Source of the DNA: an uncultured Kangiella sp.
GTDB taxonomy: Bacteria; Pseudomonadota; Gammaproteobacteria; Enterobacterales; DSM-103792
Length of the DNA: 5,062 bases
Direction: 5' to 3'
Assembly: GCA_946481205.1 (NCBI GenBank)
Contig: CAMLNB010000253.1
Coordinates: 1 to 5,062, forward strand
In this document: positions 1-5,062 of the stretch, piece by piece
Layout of the letters: each line of letters opens with the position of its first letter
Numbering within the stretch: position 1 is the first letter of the stretch
Notes under the pieces: generated by a model
Database searches by the model: none
Seen by the model: the letters and a program-made list of their open reading frames with translations, nothing else
Told to the model about the DNA's origin: nothing
Translations under genes and position numbers: made by a program

Positions 1-45
1 GCATTGTAATGGTGCGCTGTAAAGCCTGATTCGGTTCTGCGAGTG

Positions 46-95
46 CGGCCTTGGCCGGGATGGTTTTGCTCAATAAGCCATCGCGGGCAAGGCCG
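46..95. repeat. Long imperfect stem-loop after maf, REP-like inverted doublet
   Basis: Positions 46-66 can pair with 75-95: 18 Watson-Crick pairs, one G-U and two mismatches (54/87 and 58/83), leaving an 8-base loop at 67-74. The structure begins three bases past the maf stop codon, so it would lie in the 3' end of the maf message. There is no T-run after it on the minus strand, and only a short TTCTT on the plus strand, so it is not a textbook terminator. The minus strand from 102 to 83 reads GTAAGAACGGCCTTGCCCGC. From memory this is close (17 of 20) to the Pseudomonas REP type GTAGGAGCGGGCTTGCCCGC. The other arm is a weaker inverted copy. The pairing is seen directly; the REP identity is inference. 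Positions 1-45 show no gene I can support, although a neighbour could end there. Confidence 0.6.
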
Positions 96-98
96 TTC

Positions 99-695
99 TT
101 ACATGGCTCCCAGTTCGGTCGGATTCAGCCCGGCGTCGCGCAGCATTTGGCTCAGGGCAATAAGTGGCAAGCCAATCAGAGCGCTCGGGTCGTCTGATCG
201 AATGGCCTCGAACAGGCTAATCCCCAAGCCCTCGACCTTGAAGCTGCCGGCGCAGTCGAGCGGTTGCTCCTTCCTTATATAAGCAGCGATCTCATTAGTG
301 CCCAATACCCGGAAACGGACCTCGGTCGGCACGACCGCGGTGGCTGCTTGCCCAGACGGGCTGAGCAGGCAGAGCCCGCTATGAAAGAGCACAGTTTTGC
401 CGGACATTTGTTCGAGTTGGGCGCAAGCGCGCTCGACGGTGCCCGGCTTGCCCAGTAACTGTCCATCGCAGTCGGCGGTCTGGTCGCTGCCGATCACCCA
501 GGCGGCAGGCGGCAGTGCAGCGACCGCGCGGGCCTTGGCTTCGGACAGCCGGGCTGCGGTAGCGACCGGGGCCTCGCCGGGCAGCGGCGACTCATTGATG
601 TCCGGTCGCAGGGTCTCAAACATCAGTCCCAGCTGGGATAATTGCCGGGCTCGGTAGGCGGAGCCGGATGCCAGTACCAGTCTGAACGGGGTCAT
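99..695 (-). CDS. yceF: Maf/YceF-type nucleotide pyrophosphatase (7-methyl-GTP pyrophosphatase)
   Basis: Maf-family nucleoside triphosphate pyrophosphatase of 198 residues. The YceF subgroup is known to hydrolyse 7-methyl-GTP to its monophosphate and pyrophosphate in the cytoplasm, probably cleaning modified nucleotides from the pool. Visible family motifs are SGSAYR at residues 10-15, GSDQ at 69-72 with the likely catalytic Asp71, GKP at 82-84, AGSFKVEGLG at 149-158 and GLPL at 175-178. GSDQ rather than the GADT type, together with the close match of the C-terminal half to E. coli YceF, favours YceF over YhdE. I chose the ATG at 695: AGGGA at 706-710 sits 10 bases upstream, and the protein then begins MTPFRLVLASGS as the family does. 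The in-frame TTG at 704 would be only one base from that site. The gene diverges from yceD; I see no convincing promoter for it. The substrate is inferred from subfamily. Confidence 0.93.
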   Translation of the reverse strand: MTPFRLVLASGSAYRARQLSQLGLMFETLRPDINESPLPGEAPVATAARLSEAKARAVAALPPAAWVIGSDQTADCDGQLLGKPGTVERACAQLEQMSGKTVLFHSGLCLLSPSGQAATAVVPTEVRFRVLGTNEIAAYIRKEQPLDCAGSFKVEGLGISLFEAIRSDDPSALIGLPLIALSQMLRDAGLNPTELGAM

Positions 696-720
696 AGTGG
701 CCAAGTCCCTGTTTGGTAAT

Positions 721-737
721 TAGTTTTGACGAAACTA
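721..737. promoter_or_regulatory. Inverted repeat over the -35 box, possible operator
   Basis: TAGTTT at 721-726 and AAACTA at 732-737 are perfect inverted copies around a 5-base centre, TGACG. The repeat overlaps the -35 hexamer (726-731) of the yceD promoter and lies between the divergent maf and yceD genes. A dimeric protein bound here would block the promoter. It does not match the FabR, FadR or PsrA sites as I remember them. Such short repeats also arise by chance in AT-rich promoter DNA, so the regulatory role is only a suggestion. Confidence 0.3.
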
Positions 738-754
738 GGTGCCATCGCTACAAT
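726..754 (+). promoter_or_regulatory. Sigma70 promoter for the yceD-rpmF-plsX-fab cluster
   Basis: TTGACG (726-731) and TACAAT (749-754) are separated by exactly 17 bases, and each box differs from consensus at one position. This is the best promoter match in the window, and it faces yceD in the gap between divergent genes. Transcription would be expected to start about 6-9 bases after the -10 box, at 761-764. The yceD ATG begins at 764, so the transcript should have a leader of zero to three bases. It probably serves the whole cluster, since no strong internal promoter is evident downstream. Confidence 0.8.
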
Positions 755-763
755 CGCGCCCCT

Positions 764-1312
764 ATGCGTGACCAGCGGCCTCCGGAGCGCCTTGCGCCCC
801 ACAAATTTGCCAGCCAGAACGCCGTGTTTTCCGGTGTTTGGCCGCTCGCACATTTTGACCGTTTGCAGCCCTCGCTGACCAGCAGTGACGGCGAGGTCAG
901 TTGTGAATTGCGCGGCGAATTGGATGGCATGCGCCGACCGCTGTTGCATGCATACGTACAGGCTGATTTGCAGTTGCAATGCCAGACCTGCCTGCAAGCG
1001 ATGACGCATCGCGTCGATCACGCCTTCACACTGTGTGTAGTGAAAGACGATGACGAGGCCGATGAGCTCGCCGAAGACGTGGAACCGCTGATTCTTGCCG
1101 ACGAAACCGGCGAAATCGCGCTGCGAGACGTGTTTGAAGACGAATTGATTTTGAGTCTGCCGGTGGTGGCCAACCACGAACCGGCAGCTTGTGGAATTGC
1201 AGTGGCTGCACTGCAGTCCGTAGATGATGCTGCAGCAAACGAAACATTCGACGCGCCTGCCAAAGACAATCCGTTCGCGGTGTTGGCAGGTCTGAAAAAG
1301 ACCGGTAAGTAA
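764..1312 (+). CDS. yceD: YceD family protein (DUF177), ribosome-linked
   Basis: A 182-residue DUF177/YceD protein. The family sits beside rpmF in many bacteria and has been linked to accumulation of 23S rRNA, but its biochemistry is unsettled. Visible marks are a CxxC pair (Cys73, Cys76), an acidic stretch at 95-107, the conserved EDELILSLPVV segment at 125-135, and the C-terminal NPFAVLAGLKK at 169-179. From the ATG at 764 the N-terminus aligns with E. coli YceD without a gap, Leu10 and Pro12 included, so this start is well supported. A TTG at 713 in the same frame lies upstream of the promoter and cannot be on its transcript. There is no Shine-Dalgarno site before the ATG. It is the first gene of the operon, 44 bases ahead of rpmF. 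A 5-bp hairpin (1289-1303) lies inside the 3' end of the gene. Confidence 0.93.
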   Translation: MRDQRPPERLAPHKFASQNAVFSGVWPLAHFDRLQPSLTSSDGEVSCELRGELDGMRRPLLHAYVQADLQLQCQTCLQAMTHRVDHAFTLCVVKDDDEADELAEDVEPLILADETGEIALRDVFEDELILSLPVVANHEPAACGIAVAALQSVDDAAANETFDAPAKDNPFAVLAGLKKTGK

Positions 1313-1344
1313 TTGCTGGTCGCTAGCGCGAACCTGATTGAAGT

Positions 1345-1350
1345 GAGGAG
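1345..1350 (+). promoter_or_regulatory. Strong ribosome binding site of rpmF
   Basis: GAGGAG ends six bases before the rpmF ATG. It is one of the two clear Shine-Dalgarno sites on the plus strand; the other is AAGGAA at 4730-4735 before fabG. It contrasts with yceD, fabH and fabD, which have none that is convincing. A strong site fits a ribosomal protein that must be made in much larger amounts than its operon partners. Confidence 0.85.
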
Positions 1351-1356
1351 TTAACC

Positions 1357-1521
1357 ATGGCTGTTCAACAGAACAAAAAGTCCCGTTCGCGTCGCGACAT
1401 GCGTCGCGGTCACGACAAGCTGACCAACCCGACCCTGTCGGTTGACAAGGAAAGCGGCGAAACCCATCGTCGTCACCACGTTACCGCCGACGGTTTCTAC
1501 CGCGGTCGTAAAGTCATCTAA
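1357..1521 (+). CDS. rpmF: Large ribosomal subunit protein bL32
   Basis: A 54-residue basic protein beginning [17 protein letters not shown], nearly identical in its first residues to E. coli L32 (MAVQQNKPTRSKRGMRR). It ends with the conserved run [15 protein letters not shown]. bL32 is a small component of the 50S subunit. The E. coli protein is a few residues longer, so this is full length for the family. Arg, Lys and His dominate the N-terminal third, as expected for rRNA contact. It lacks the zinc-binding cysteines seen in some bacterial L32 versions. The start is set by GAGGAG six bases upstream. It lies between yceD and plsX, the standard arrangement in gammaproteobacteria, and so ties lipid synthesis to ribosome production. 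Identification is very secure. Confidence 0.98.
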   Translation: MAVQQNKKSRSRRDMRRGHDKLTNPTLSVDKESGETHRRHHVTADGFYRGRKVI

Positions 1522-1560
1522 GTTCGGCGCTTAGTACAACAACAACAGAGATTAGCCAAC

Positions 1561-2589
1561 GTGACCCAAGTCACTCTGGCGATCGACTGCATGGGGGGCG
1601 ATTATGGCCCCCCAGTTACTATCCCCGCAGCGCTGACAGCGCTCGACAAGCACCCGGATCTGCACCTCGTCCTTGTGGGCGATGAAGCAGCGATTCGGGC
1701 TTTGTTGCGTCAGCGTCACGCGGAGCAGCACGCACGTCTGCGTATACGTCATACGACAGAAGTGGTGCTGATGGATGACAAGCCGTCGGTTGCCCTGCGT
1801 TCGAAAAAAGATTCCTCGCTGCGCGTGGCCTTGCAATTGGTCCGCGACGGCGACGCCCAGGCTTGCGTCTCGGCGGGCAATACCGGTGCGCTGATGGCAT
1901 TGGCGCGGTTCGTGGTGAAAATGCTGCCGGGGGTAGATCGGCCGGCCATTTGCACCAAGCTGCCGACCGCCAAGGGCCATTGCCATATGCTCGATCTGGG
2001 CGCCAACGTTGACTGCGATGCGGAAACGCTGTTCCAGTTCGCCGTGATGGGCTCAGTCGTTGCCGGTGCGGTCGATGGTTTGGCATCGCCTTCGGTCGGT
2101 TTGCTGAATGTCGGCGAAGAAGAAATTAAAGGCAACGAGCAGGTCAAGAAAGCGGCGCAACTGCTCGGTGCGACACCGGCCATTCGTTATATCGGTTTTA
2201 TCGAAGGCAATGATATTTATGCCGGCGAAGCCGATGTGGTGGTTTGCGATGGTTTTGTCGGCAATGCCGTGCTCAAAGCCAGCGAAGGCATTGTGAAATT
2301 GGTGATGGCCAAGTTGAAGGACGAGTTCACCATGAACTGGTTCAACAAACTGCGCGCTGCGATCGCGATGCCGGTGTTGAAATCCTTCCGCAACCGCATC
2401 AACCCCGACCAGTACAATGGCGCCAGTCTGGTAGGCTTGGACGGCATCGTCATCAAGAGCCACGGCGGTGCCAATGAGGCCGCAACGGTCTGCGCCATTG
2501 AAGAAGCCATCAAGGAAGTCCACTACAACGTGCCGGCGAAGATCCGCAGCGAGATCGAGGCATTGTTGGTGAGCCGGGCCGTTTCGTAA
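1561..2589 (+). CDS. plsX: Phosphate acyltransferase PlsX
   Basis: A 342-residue acyl-ACP:phosphate acyltransferase. It moves the acyl chain from acyl-ACP to inorganic phosphate, giving acyl-phosphate that PlsY uses to acylate glycerol-3-phosphate at the membrane. Family signatures are all present: DCMGGD at residues 9-14, SAGNTGAL at 104-111, LDLGANVDC at 144-152, NVGEEE at 183-188, CDGFVGN at 229-235, NPDQYNGA at 281-288 and IKSHGGAN at 298-305. The start is GTG at 1561, with a modest AGAGA nine bases upstream, and it gives the family's usual TLAIDCMGGD opening. It is slightly shorter than the 356 residues of the E. coli protein because the C-terminal tail is shorter. It is 39 bases after rpmF and clearly in the same operon. 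The leader before it is rich in CAA. Confidence 0.97.
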   Translation: MTQVTLAIDCMGGDYGPPVTIPAALTALDKHPDLHLVLVGDEAAIRALLRQRHAEQHARLRIRHTTEVVLMDDKPSVALRSKKDSSLRVALQLVRDGDAQACVSAGNTGALMALARFVVKMLPGVDRPAICTKLPTAKGHCHMLDLGANVDCDAETLFQFAVMGSVVAGAVDGLASPSVGLLNVGEEEIKGNEQVKKAAQLLGATPAIRYIGFIEGNDIYAGEADVVVCDGFVGNAVLKASEGIVKLVMAKLKDEFTMNWFNKLRAAIAMPVLKSFRNRINPDQYNGASLVGLDGIVIKSHGGANEAATVCAIEEAIKEVHYNVPAKIRSEIEALLVSRAVS

Positions 2590-2598
2590 TCGAACGGC

Positions 2599-2647
2599 CC
2601 GATTTCTATCGGATACCGGTTAGCGTTACGATGTCAGGCATAACCGG
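2599..2647 (+). other. Small hairpin and 7-bp inverted repeat after plsX
   Basis: CCGAT (2599-2603) and ATCGG (2608-2612) form a 5-bp stem with a TTCT loop ten bases past the plsX stop. Next, CCGGTTA (2616-2622) and TAACCGG (2641-2647) are perfect inverted copies 18 bases apart. No T-run follows either one, so I do not call a terminator. They could slow decay or mark a processing point between plsX and fabH. I find no convincing promoter in the 129-base gap. Confidence 0.4.
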
Positions 2648-2722
2648 ACGCGATTCGGTGGTCGACATTTTCGGTGTATGACGTTCTCTGTGTATGACTT
2701 TCTCGGTGTAAAGACAGCGTGA
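2631..2722 (+). other. Two overlapping leader mini-ORFs ahead of fabH
   Basis: An ATG at 2631 opens 16 codons (MSGITGRDSVVDIFGV) ending at TGA 2679-2681. That stop overlaps, as ATGA, the ATG at 2678, which opens 14 codons ([14 protein letters not shown]) ending at TGA 2720-2722. The second stop overlaps the fabH GTG as GTGA. Four-base overlaps of this kind are typical of translational coupling. Neither mini-ORF has a clear Shine-Dalgarno site, and the second lies within the tandem repeats that supply its codons, so the chain could be an accident. The peptides resemble nothing I know. I list it as an arrangement, not a proven gene. Confidence 0.22.
2668..2715 (+). repeat. Tandem 16-bp repeats directly upstream of fabH
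   Basis: Three adjacent 16-bp units are TTTTCGGTGTATGACG (2668-2683), TTCTCTGTGTATGACT (2684-2699) and TTCTCGGTGTAAAGAC (2700-2715). The third keeps GTGTA...GAC with a one-base insertion. A fainter copy in the same phase lies at 2652-2667 and shares TTCGGTG and GAC. The array ends four bases before the fabH GTG, so it would be in the leader RNA or would bind a protein just at the start site. I see no counterpart in the other gaps of the cluster. Confidence 0.75.
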
Positions 2723-3708
2723 CAAATAGCAAACCGATCTACAGCAAAATTCTGGGCACCGGCAGCTTTCTCCCCGAGAAGGCGATGACCAACTTCGATC
2801 TGGAGAAGTTGGTGGAAACCAACGATGCCTGGATCGTCGAACGGACCGGTATCAAAAAGCGTCATGTCGCCGGTGACCATGAGTCGCCATCGACGATCGG
2901 CACCGAAGCGGCCAAGCGTGCAATCGAAATGGCCGGCATCCGAACTGAAGACATCGGCATGATCGTGGTCGGCACTGCGACTCCGGATCGAGTATTCCCG
3001 AGCACTGCCGCATTGATTCAACGCAATCTGGGTCTGGGCGGCATTGCCGCGTTCGATGTCACCGCCGCCTGTTCCGGTTTTGTTTACGGTCTCAGTGTCG
3101 CCGACAAATACATCAAATCGGGTGCGGTCAAATATGCGCTGGTCGTTGGCGCCGAATGCCTGACCCGCATCATCAACTGGCAGGATCGCACGACCTGCAT
3201 TTTGTTCGGCGATGGCGCCGGTGCCGTGGTACTCGGTGCCAGTGAGGAGCCGGGCATACTGTCGACCCATATTCATGCCGACGGTTCGTACGAAGAGCTG
3301 CTGTACTGCCCGAATCCGCTGCCGAACGACAAGCCGAAAGACGATCCGAAAGACAATGAGCGTTTCATCGTCATGCGCGGTAATGAAGTGTTCAAAGTGG
3401 CCGTGCGTACGCTGAGCAATATCGTCGATGAAACCTTGGCGGCAAACGGCATGAGCAAGTCGGACATCGACTGGCTGATCCCGCATCAGGCCAATATGCG
3501 CATCATTCAGGCCATTGCAAACAAATTGGATATGCCGATGGAGCGCGTGGTCGTGACCATTGGTGAGCACGGCAACACCTCCAGTGCGTCGATTCCGTTA
3601 GCGCTTGATGCCGCGGTGCGTGACGGTCGCGTGCAACGTGGCCAGACCCTGTTGATGGAAGCCTTTGGCGGCGGCTTCACCTGGGGCTCGGCACTGGTCC
3701 GGTTCTGA
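2719..3708 (+). CDS. fabH: 3-oxoacyl-ACP synthase III (KAS III) FabH
   Basis: A 329-residue KAS III that condenses acetyl-CoA with malonyl-ACP to give acetoacetyl-ACP, the entry step of type II fatty acid synthesis in the cytosol. The catalytic triad is visible: Cys118 in TAACSGF, His256 in PHQAN and Asn286 in HGNTSS. The glycine-rich GDGAGA is at 164-169 and the classic ending [13 protein letters not shown] closes the protein. The start is GTG at 2719, because the frame is closed by TGA at 2695-2697 and no other start codon lies between. The N-terminus is six residues longer than in E. coli. Its ribosome binding site is poor (AAAGAC at 2710-2715). A further six-residue insertion relative to E. 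coli, rich in Pro, Asp and Lys, sits near 199-214 and comes from a 12-bp DNA repeat. All key residues are intact, so I expect an active enzyme. Confidence 0.97.
   Translation: MTNSKPIYSKILGTGSFLPEKAMTNFDLEKLVETNDAWIVERTGIKKRHVAGDHESPSTIGTEAAKRAIEMAGIRTEDIGMIVVGTATPDRVFPSTAALIQRNLGLGGIAAFDVTAACSGFVYGLSVADKYIKSGAVKYALVVGAECLTRIINWQDRTTCILFGDGAGAVVLGASEEPGILSTHIHADGSYEELLYCPNPLPNDKPKDDPKDNERFIVMRGNEVFKVAVRTLSNIVDETLAANGMSKSDIDWLIPHQANMRIIQAIANKLDMPMERVVVTIGEHGNTSSASIPLALDAAVRDGRVQRGQTLLMEAFGGGFTWGSALVRF
3322..3357 (+). repeat. In-frame 12-bp triplicate inside fabH
   Basis: Three tandem units are CCGAACGACAAG, CCGAAAGACGAT and CCGAAAGACAAT. The last two match at 11 of 12 bases and the first two at 9 of 12. 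They encode residues 202-213 as PNDK, PKDD and PKDN. A weaker unit encoding PNPL precedes them. Because 12 is a multiple of three, gain or loss of a unit leaves the enzyme in frame. The segment falls in a loop between conserved blocks (YEELL and GNEVFKVAV), where E. coli FabH is shorter. Confidence 0.8.
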
Positions 3709-3746
3709 TCCCGATTGTTCAAGTTCTGGAATTTCCATCTTCTGGT

Positions 3747-4679
3747 ATGAGTGAAATGACGACAGCATTTGTCTTCCCTGGCCAGGGCTCGCAAAGCGTT
3801 GGCATGTTGGCTAGCTTTCCCGACGAAGCCGTGGTGCAGGAAACCTTTGCCGAAGCGCGCGATGCGCTCGGTTACGATTTGTGGGCCTTGTGCCAAAACG
3901 GCCCGGAAACCGATCTGAATGTGACCTGGCGGACGCAGCCGGCCTTGCTGGCCGCCAGCGTTGCGCTGTACCGGTTGTGGCTGTCGCGTGATGGGGCAAC
4001 ACCGGCGTTCATGGCCGGGCACAGTCTTGGCGAATACTCGGCGCTGGTTTGCAGTGGCGCACTGGCGTTTGCCGATGGCATCAAGCTGGTCGAGGCGCGT
4101 GGCAAGTTCATGCAGGAAGCCGTGCCGGAAGGGCAGGGCAAGATGGCCGCAATCCTCGGTCTGGACGATGCGGATATTCAGGCTGCCTGCAATGAAAGCG
4201 CGCAGGGCGAAGTCGTTGCGCCGGTCAATTTCAACTCACCGGGTCAGGTGGTGATCGCCGGTAACGCCGCTGCGGTCGAACGGGCGATGGAAGCCTGCAA
4301 AGCGAAAGGCGCCAAGCGCGCACTGCCGTTGAATGTTTCGGCGCCGTCGCATTGTGCGCTGATGAAGCCGGCGGCCGAGCGGCTTGCCACGCTGCTGCAA
4401 CAAATCACCATTAACGTGCCGGCGGTTCCGGTGATCAACAACGTCGATGTCGCGATCGAAACCGATCCGGCTCGCATTCGCGAGGCGCTGGTGCGTCAGC
4501 TGTATTGCCCGGTGCGCTGGACGGAAGGTGTGCAGGCGCTGGCGAGCAAAGGCGTAACCCGCTTGATCGAGTGTGGCTCAGGTGCGGTGTTGGCCGGTTT
4601 GGCCAAGCGCATCAACAAAGAATTGAGTGCAGTCAGCGTGCAGGACAAAGCGGCGTTTGACGCGGCGCTAGCTGGCTAA
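3747..4679 (+). CDS. fabD: Malonyl-CoA:ACP transacylase FabD
   Basis: A 310-residue malonyl-CoA:ACP transacylase, which loads malonyl groups onto ACP for FabH and the elongating synthases. The FPGQGSQ signature is at 10-16. The nucleophile Ser93 lies in GHSLGE at 91-96, Arg118, which binds the malonyl carboxylate, lies in EARGKFMQEA, and His202 lies in APSHCALM. All match the E. coli triad and substrate arginine. Length is close to the E. coli protein. The start is uncertain by three codons: ATG at 3747 and ATG at 3756 are in frame, neither has a convincing Shine-Dalgarno site, and the E. coli N-terminus falls between the two lengths. I keep 3747. The gene lies 38 bases after fabH, a gap that contains the small palindrome TGGAATTTCCA (3727-3737). 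Function is very secure. Confidence 0.97.
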   Translation: MSEMTTAFVFPGQGSQSVGMLASFPDEAVVQETFAEARDALGYDLWALCQNGPETDLNVTWRTQPALLAASVALYRLWLSRDGATPAFMAGHSLGEYSALVCSGALAFADGIKLVEARGKFMQEAVPEGQGKMAAILGLDDADIQAACNESAQGEVVAPVNFNSPGQVVIAGNAAAVERAMEACKAKGAKRALPLNVSAPSHCALMKPAAERLATLLQQITINVPAVPVINNVDVAIETDPARIREALVRQLYCPVRWTEGVQALASKGVTRLIECGSGAVLAGLAKRINKELSAVSVQDKAAFDAALAG

Positions 4680-4687
4680 GCAACAAC

Positions 4688-4720
4688 GACAGAATGCGGA
4701 ATCCTATTCGCAATCCTGTC
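4688..4720 (+). other. Intercistronic stem-loop between fabD and fabG
   Basis: The outer arms GACAGA (4688-4693) and T-C-CTGTC (4714-4720) pair with one bulge. The inner arms TGCG-g-AAT (4695-4702) and ATTCGCA (4706-4712) pair with one bulge, closing on a CCT loop. About 13 base pairs result. No T-run follows, and the fabG ribosome binding site begins ten bases later, so it is not a standard terminator. It could be a processing or stability element, or a partial attenuator that sets the ratio of FabG to FabD. The pairing is seen; the role is inferred. Confidence 0.45.
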
Positions 4721-4743
4721 CGGAACAGCAAGGAAACGTCACG

Positions 4744-5062
4744 ATGAATCTGGATCTGAACGGCAAGTTGGCACTGGTCACCGGCGCCAGCCGCGGTATC
4801 GGCAAAGCCATTGCGCTGCAACTCGGTGCGCAGGGCGCGACCGTGGTCGGCACCGCCACCTCGGAAAGCGGTGCTGAAAGCATCAGCAAGTATTTTGCTG
4901 AGCATGGCATCAAGGGCAAGGGCCTGATGGTCAACGTTGCCGATGCCGCATCGACCGACGCGTTGATGAGCAGCATCGAAAAAGAATTTGGTAAAGCACC
5001 GGATGTGCTGGTCAACAACGCCGGCATCACCCGCGACAACCTGCTGATGCGGATGAAGGACG
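4744..5062 (+). CDS. fabG: 3-oxoacyl-ACP reductase FabG, N-terminal part
   Basis: The first 106 codons of an NADPH-dependent 3-oxoacyl-ACP reductase; the gene runs off the window's right edge. It reduces 3-oxoacyl-ACP to 3-hydroxyacyl-ACP in each round of fatty acid elongation and is a short-chain dehydrogenase. The cofactor motif TGASRGIG is at residues 13-20, GTATS at 36-40 fits an NADPH site, and NNAG at 91-94 is followed by ITRDNLLMRMKD, identical to E. coli FabG as I remember it. The Ser-Tyr-Lys catalytic residues lie beyond the window. The start is set by AAGGAA (4730-4735) eight bases upstream. It is about five residues longer in the first 100 than E. coli, around the KYFAEHGIKGKG segment. 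acpP would be the usual next gene, but that is expectation only. Confidence 0.97.
   Translation, partial: MNLDLNGKLALVTGASRGIGKAIALQLGAQGATVVGTATSESGAESISKYFAEHGIKGKGLMVNVADAASTDALMSSIEKEFGKAPDVLVNNAGITRDNLLMRMKD

Noticed and set aside
1..97. Open frames on the minus strand after maf, including one reading NGLARDGLLSKTIPAKAAL
   Set aside because: No start codon with a ribosome binding site, no recognised family, and the stretch is mostly hairpin. Too short to judge at the window edge.
713..763. Extended yceD starting at TTG 713
   Set aside because: It would begin upstream of the promoter boxes, and the added residues have no counterpart in YceD proteins. The ATG at 764 aligns without gaps.
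1283..1311. TTGGCA, 17 bases, TAAGTA as an internal promoter for rpmF
   Set aside because: The -35 box is good, but the -10 box matches consensus at only two positions.
1318..1334. CGCTAGCG palindrome and flanking GGT/ACC between yceD and rpmF
   Set aside because: The loop would be too short to fold well, and the repeat is small enough to be chance.
2053..2523. Long minus-strand open frames opposite plsX, fabH and fabD
   Set aside because: They mirror strongly conserved plus-strand genes, have no family resemblance, and are expected in GC-rich coding DNA.
4657..4685. TTGACG near the fabD end as a fabG promoter
   Set aside because: No acceptable -10 box lies 15-19 bases downstream; the best hexamer is GCAACA.

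Overview
The window is a conserved gammaproteobacterial housekeeping locus that joins a ribosomal protein gene to the start of fatty acid and phospholipid synthesis. Gene order is maf/yceF (minus strand), then yceD, rpmF, plsX, fabH, fabD and the first 106 codons of fabG (all plus strand). The order, the divergent maf, and the close alignment of every product with the Escherichia coli proteins as I remember them point to a gammaproteobacterium. The DNA is moderately GC-rich (high fifties percent by eye). I cannot name a genus.

Layout: positions 1-98 hold no gene I can support, but they carry a long imperfect stem-loop (46-95) just past the maf stop codon, made of two inverted units that resemble Pseudomonas-type REP sequences. 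maf (99-695) and yceD (764-1312) diverge from a 68-base gap. That gap holds an excellent sigma70 promoter (TTGACG, 17 bases, TACAAT) facing yceD, with a perfect 6-bp inverted repeat over the -35 box. The promoter lies so close to the yceD ATG that the message should be leaderless or nearly so. rpmF (54 codons) follows behind a strong Shine-Dalgarno site, then plsX and fabH, both with GTG starts, then fabD and fabG.

The gap of 129 bases between plsX and fabH is the most unusual non-coding stretch. It has a 7-bp inverted repeat, three (perhaps four) tandem 16-bp repeats ending four bases before the fabH GTG, and two tiny ORFs chained by ATGA and GTGA overlaps into fabH. The gap between fabD and fabG forms an imperfect stem-loop ahead of the fabG ribosome binding site.

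How the genes work together: FabD makes malonyl-ACP, FabH condenses it with acetyl-CoA to start a chain, and FabG does the first reduction of each cycle. PlsX converts finished acyl-ACP to acyl-phosphate for phospholipid synthesis. RpmF (L32) and YceD link the operon to ribosome assembly and growth rate. Maf/YceF hydrolyses modified nucleotides. I see no new multi-gene system here; the interest lies in the regulatory and repeat structures between and inside ordinary genes.
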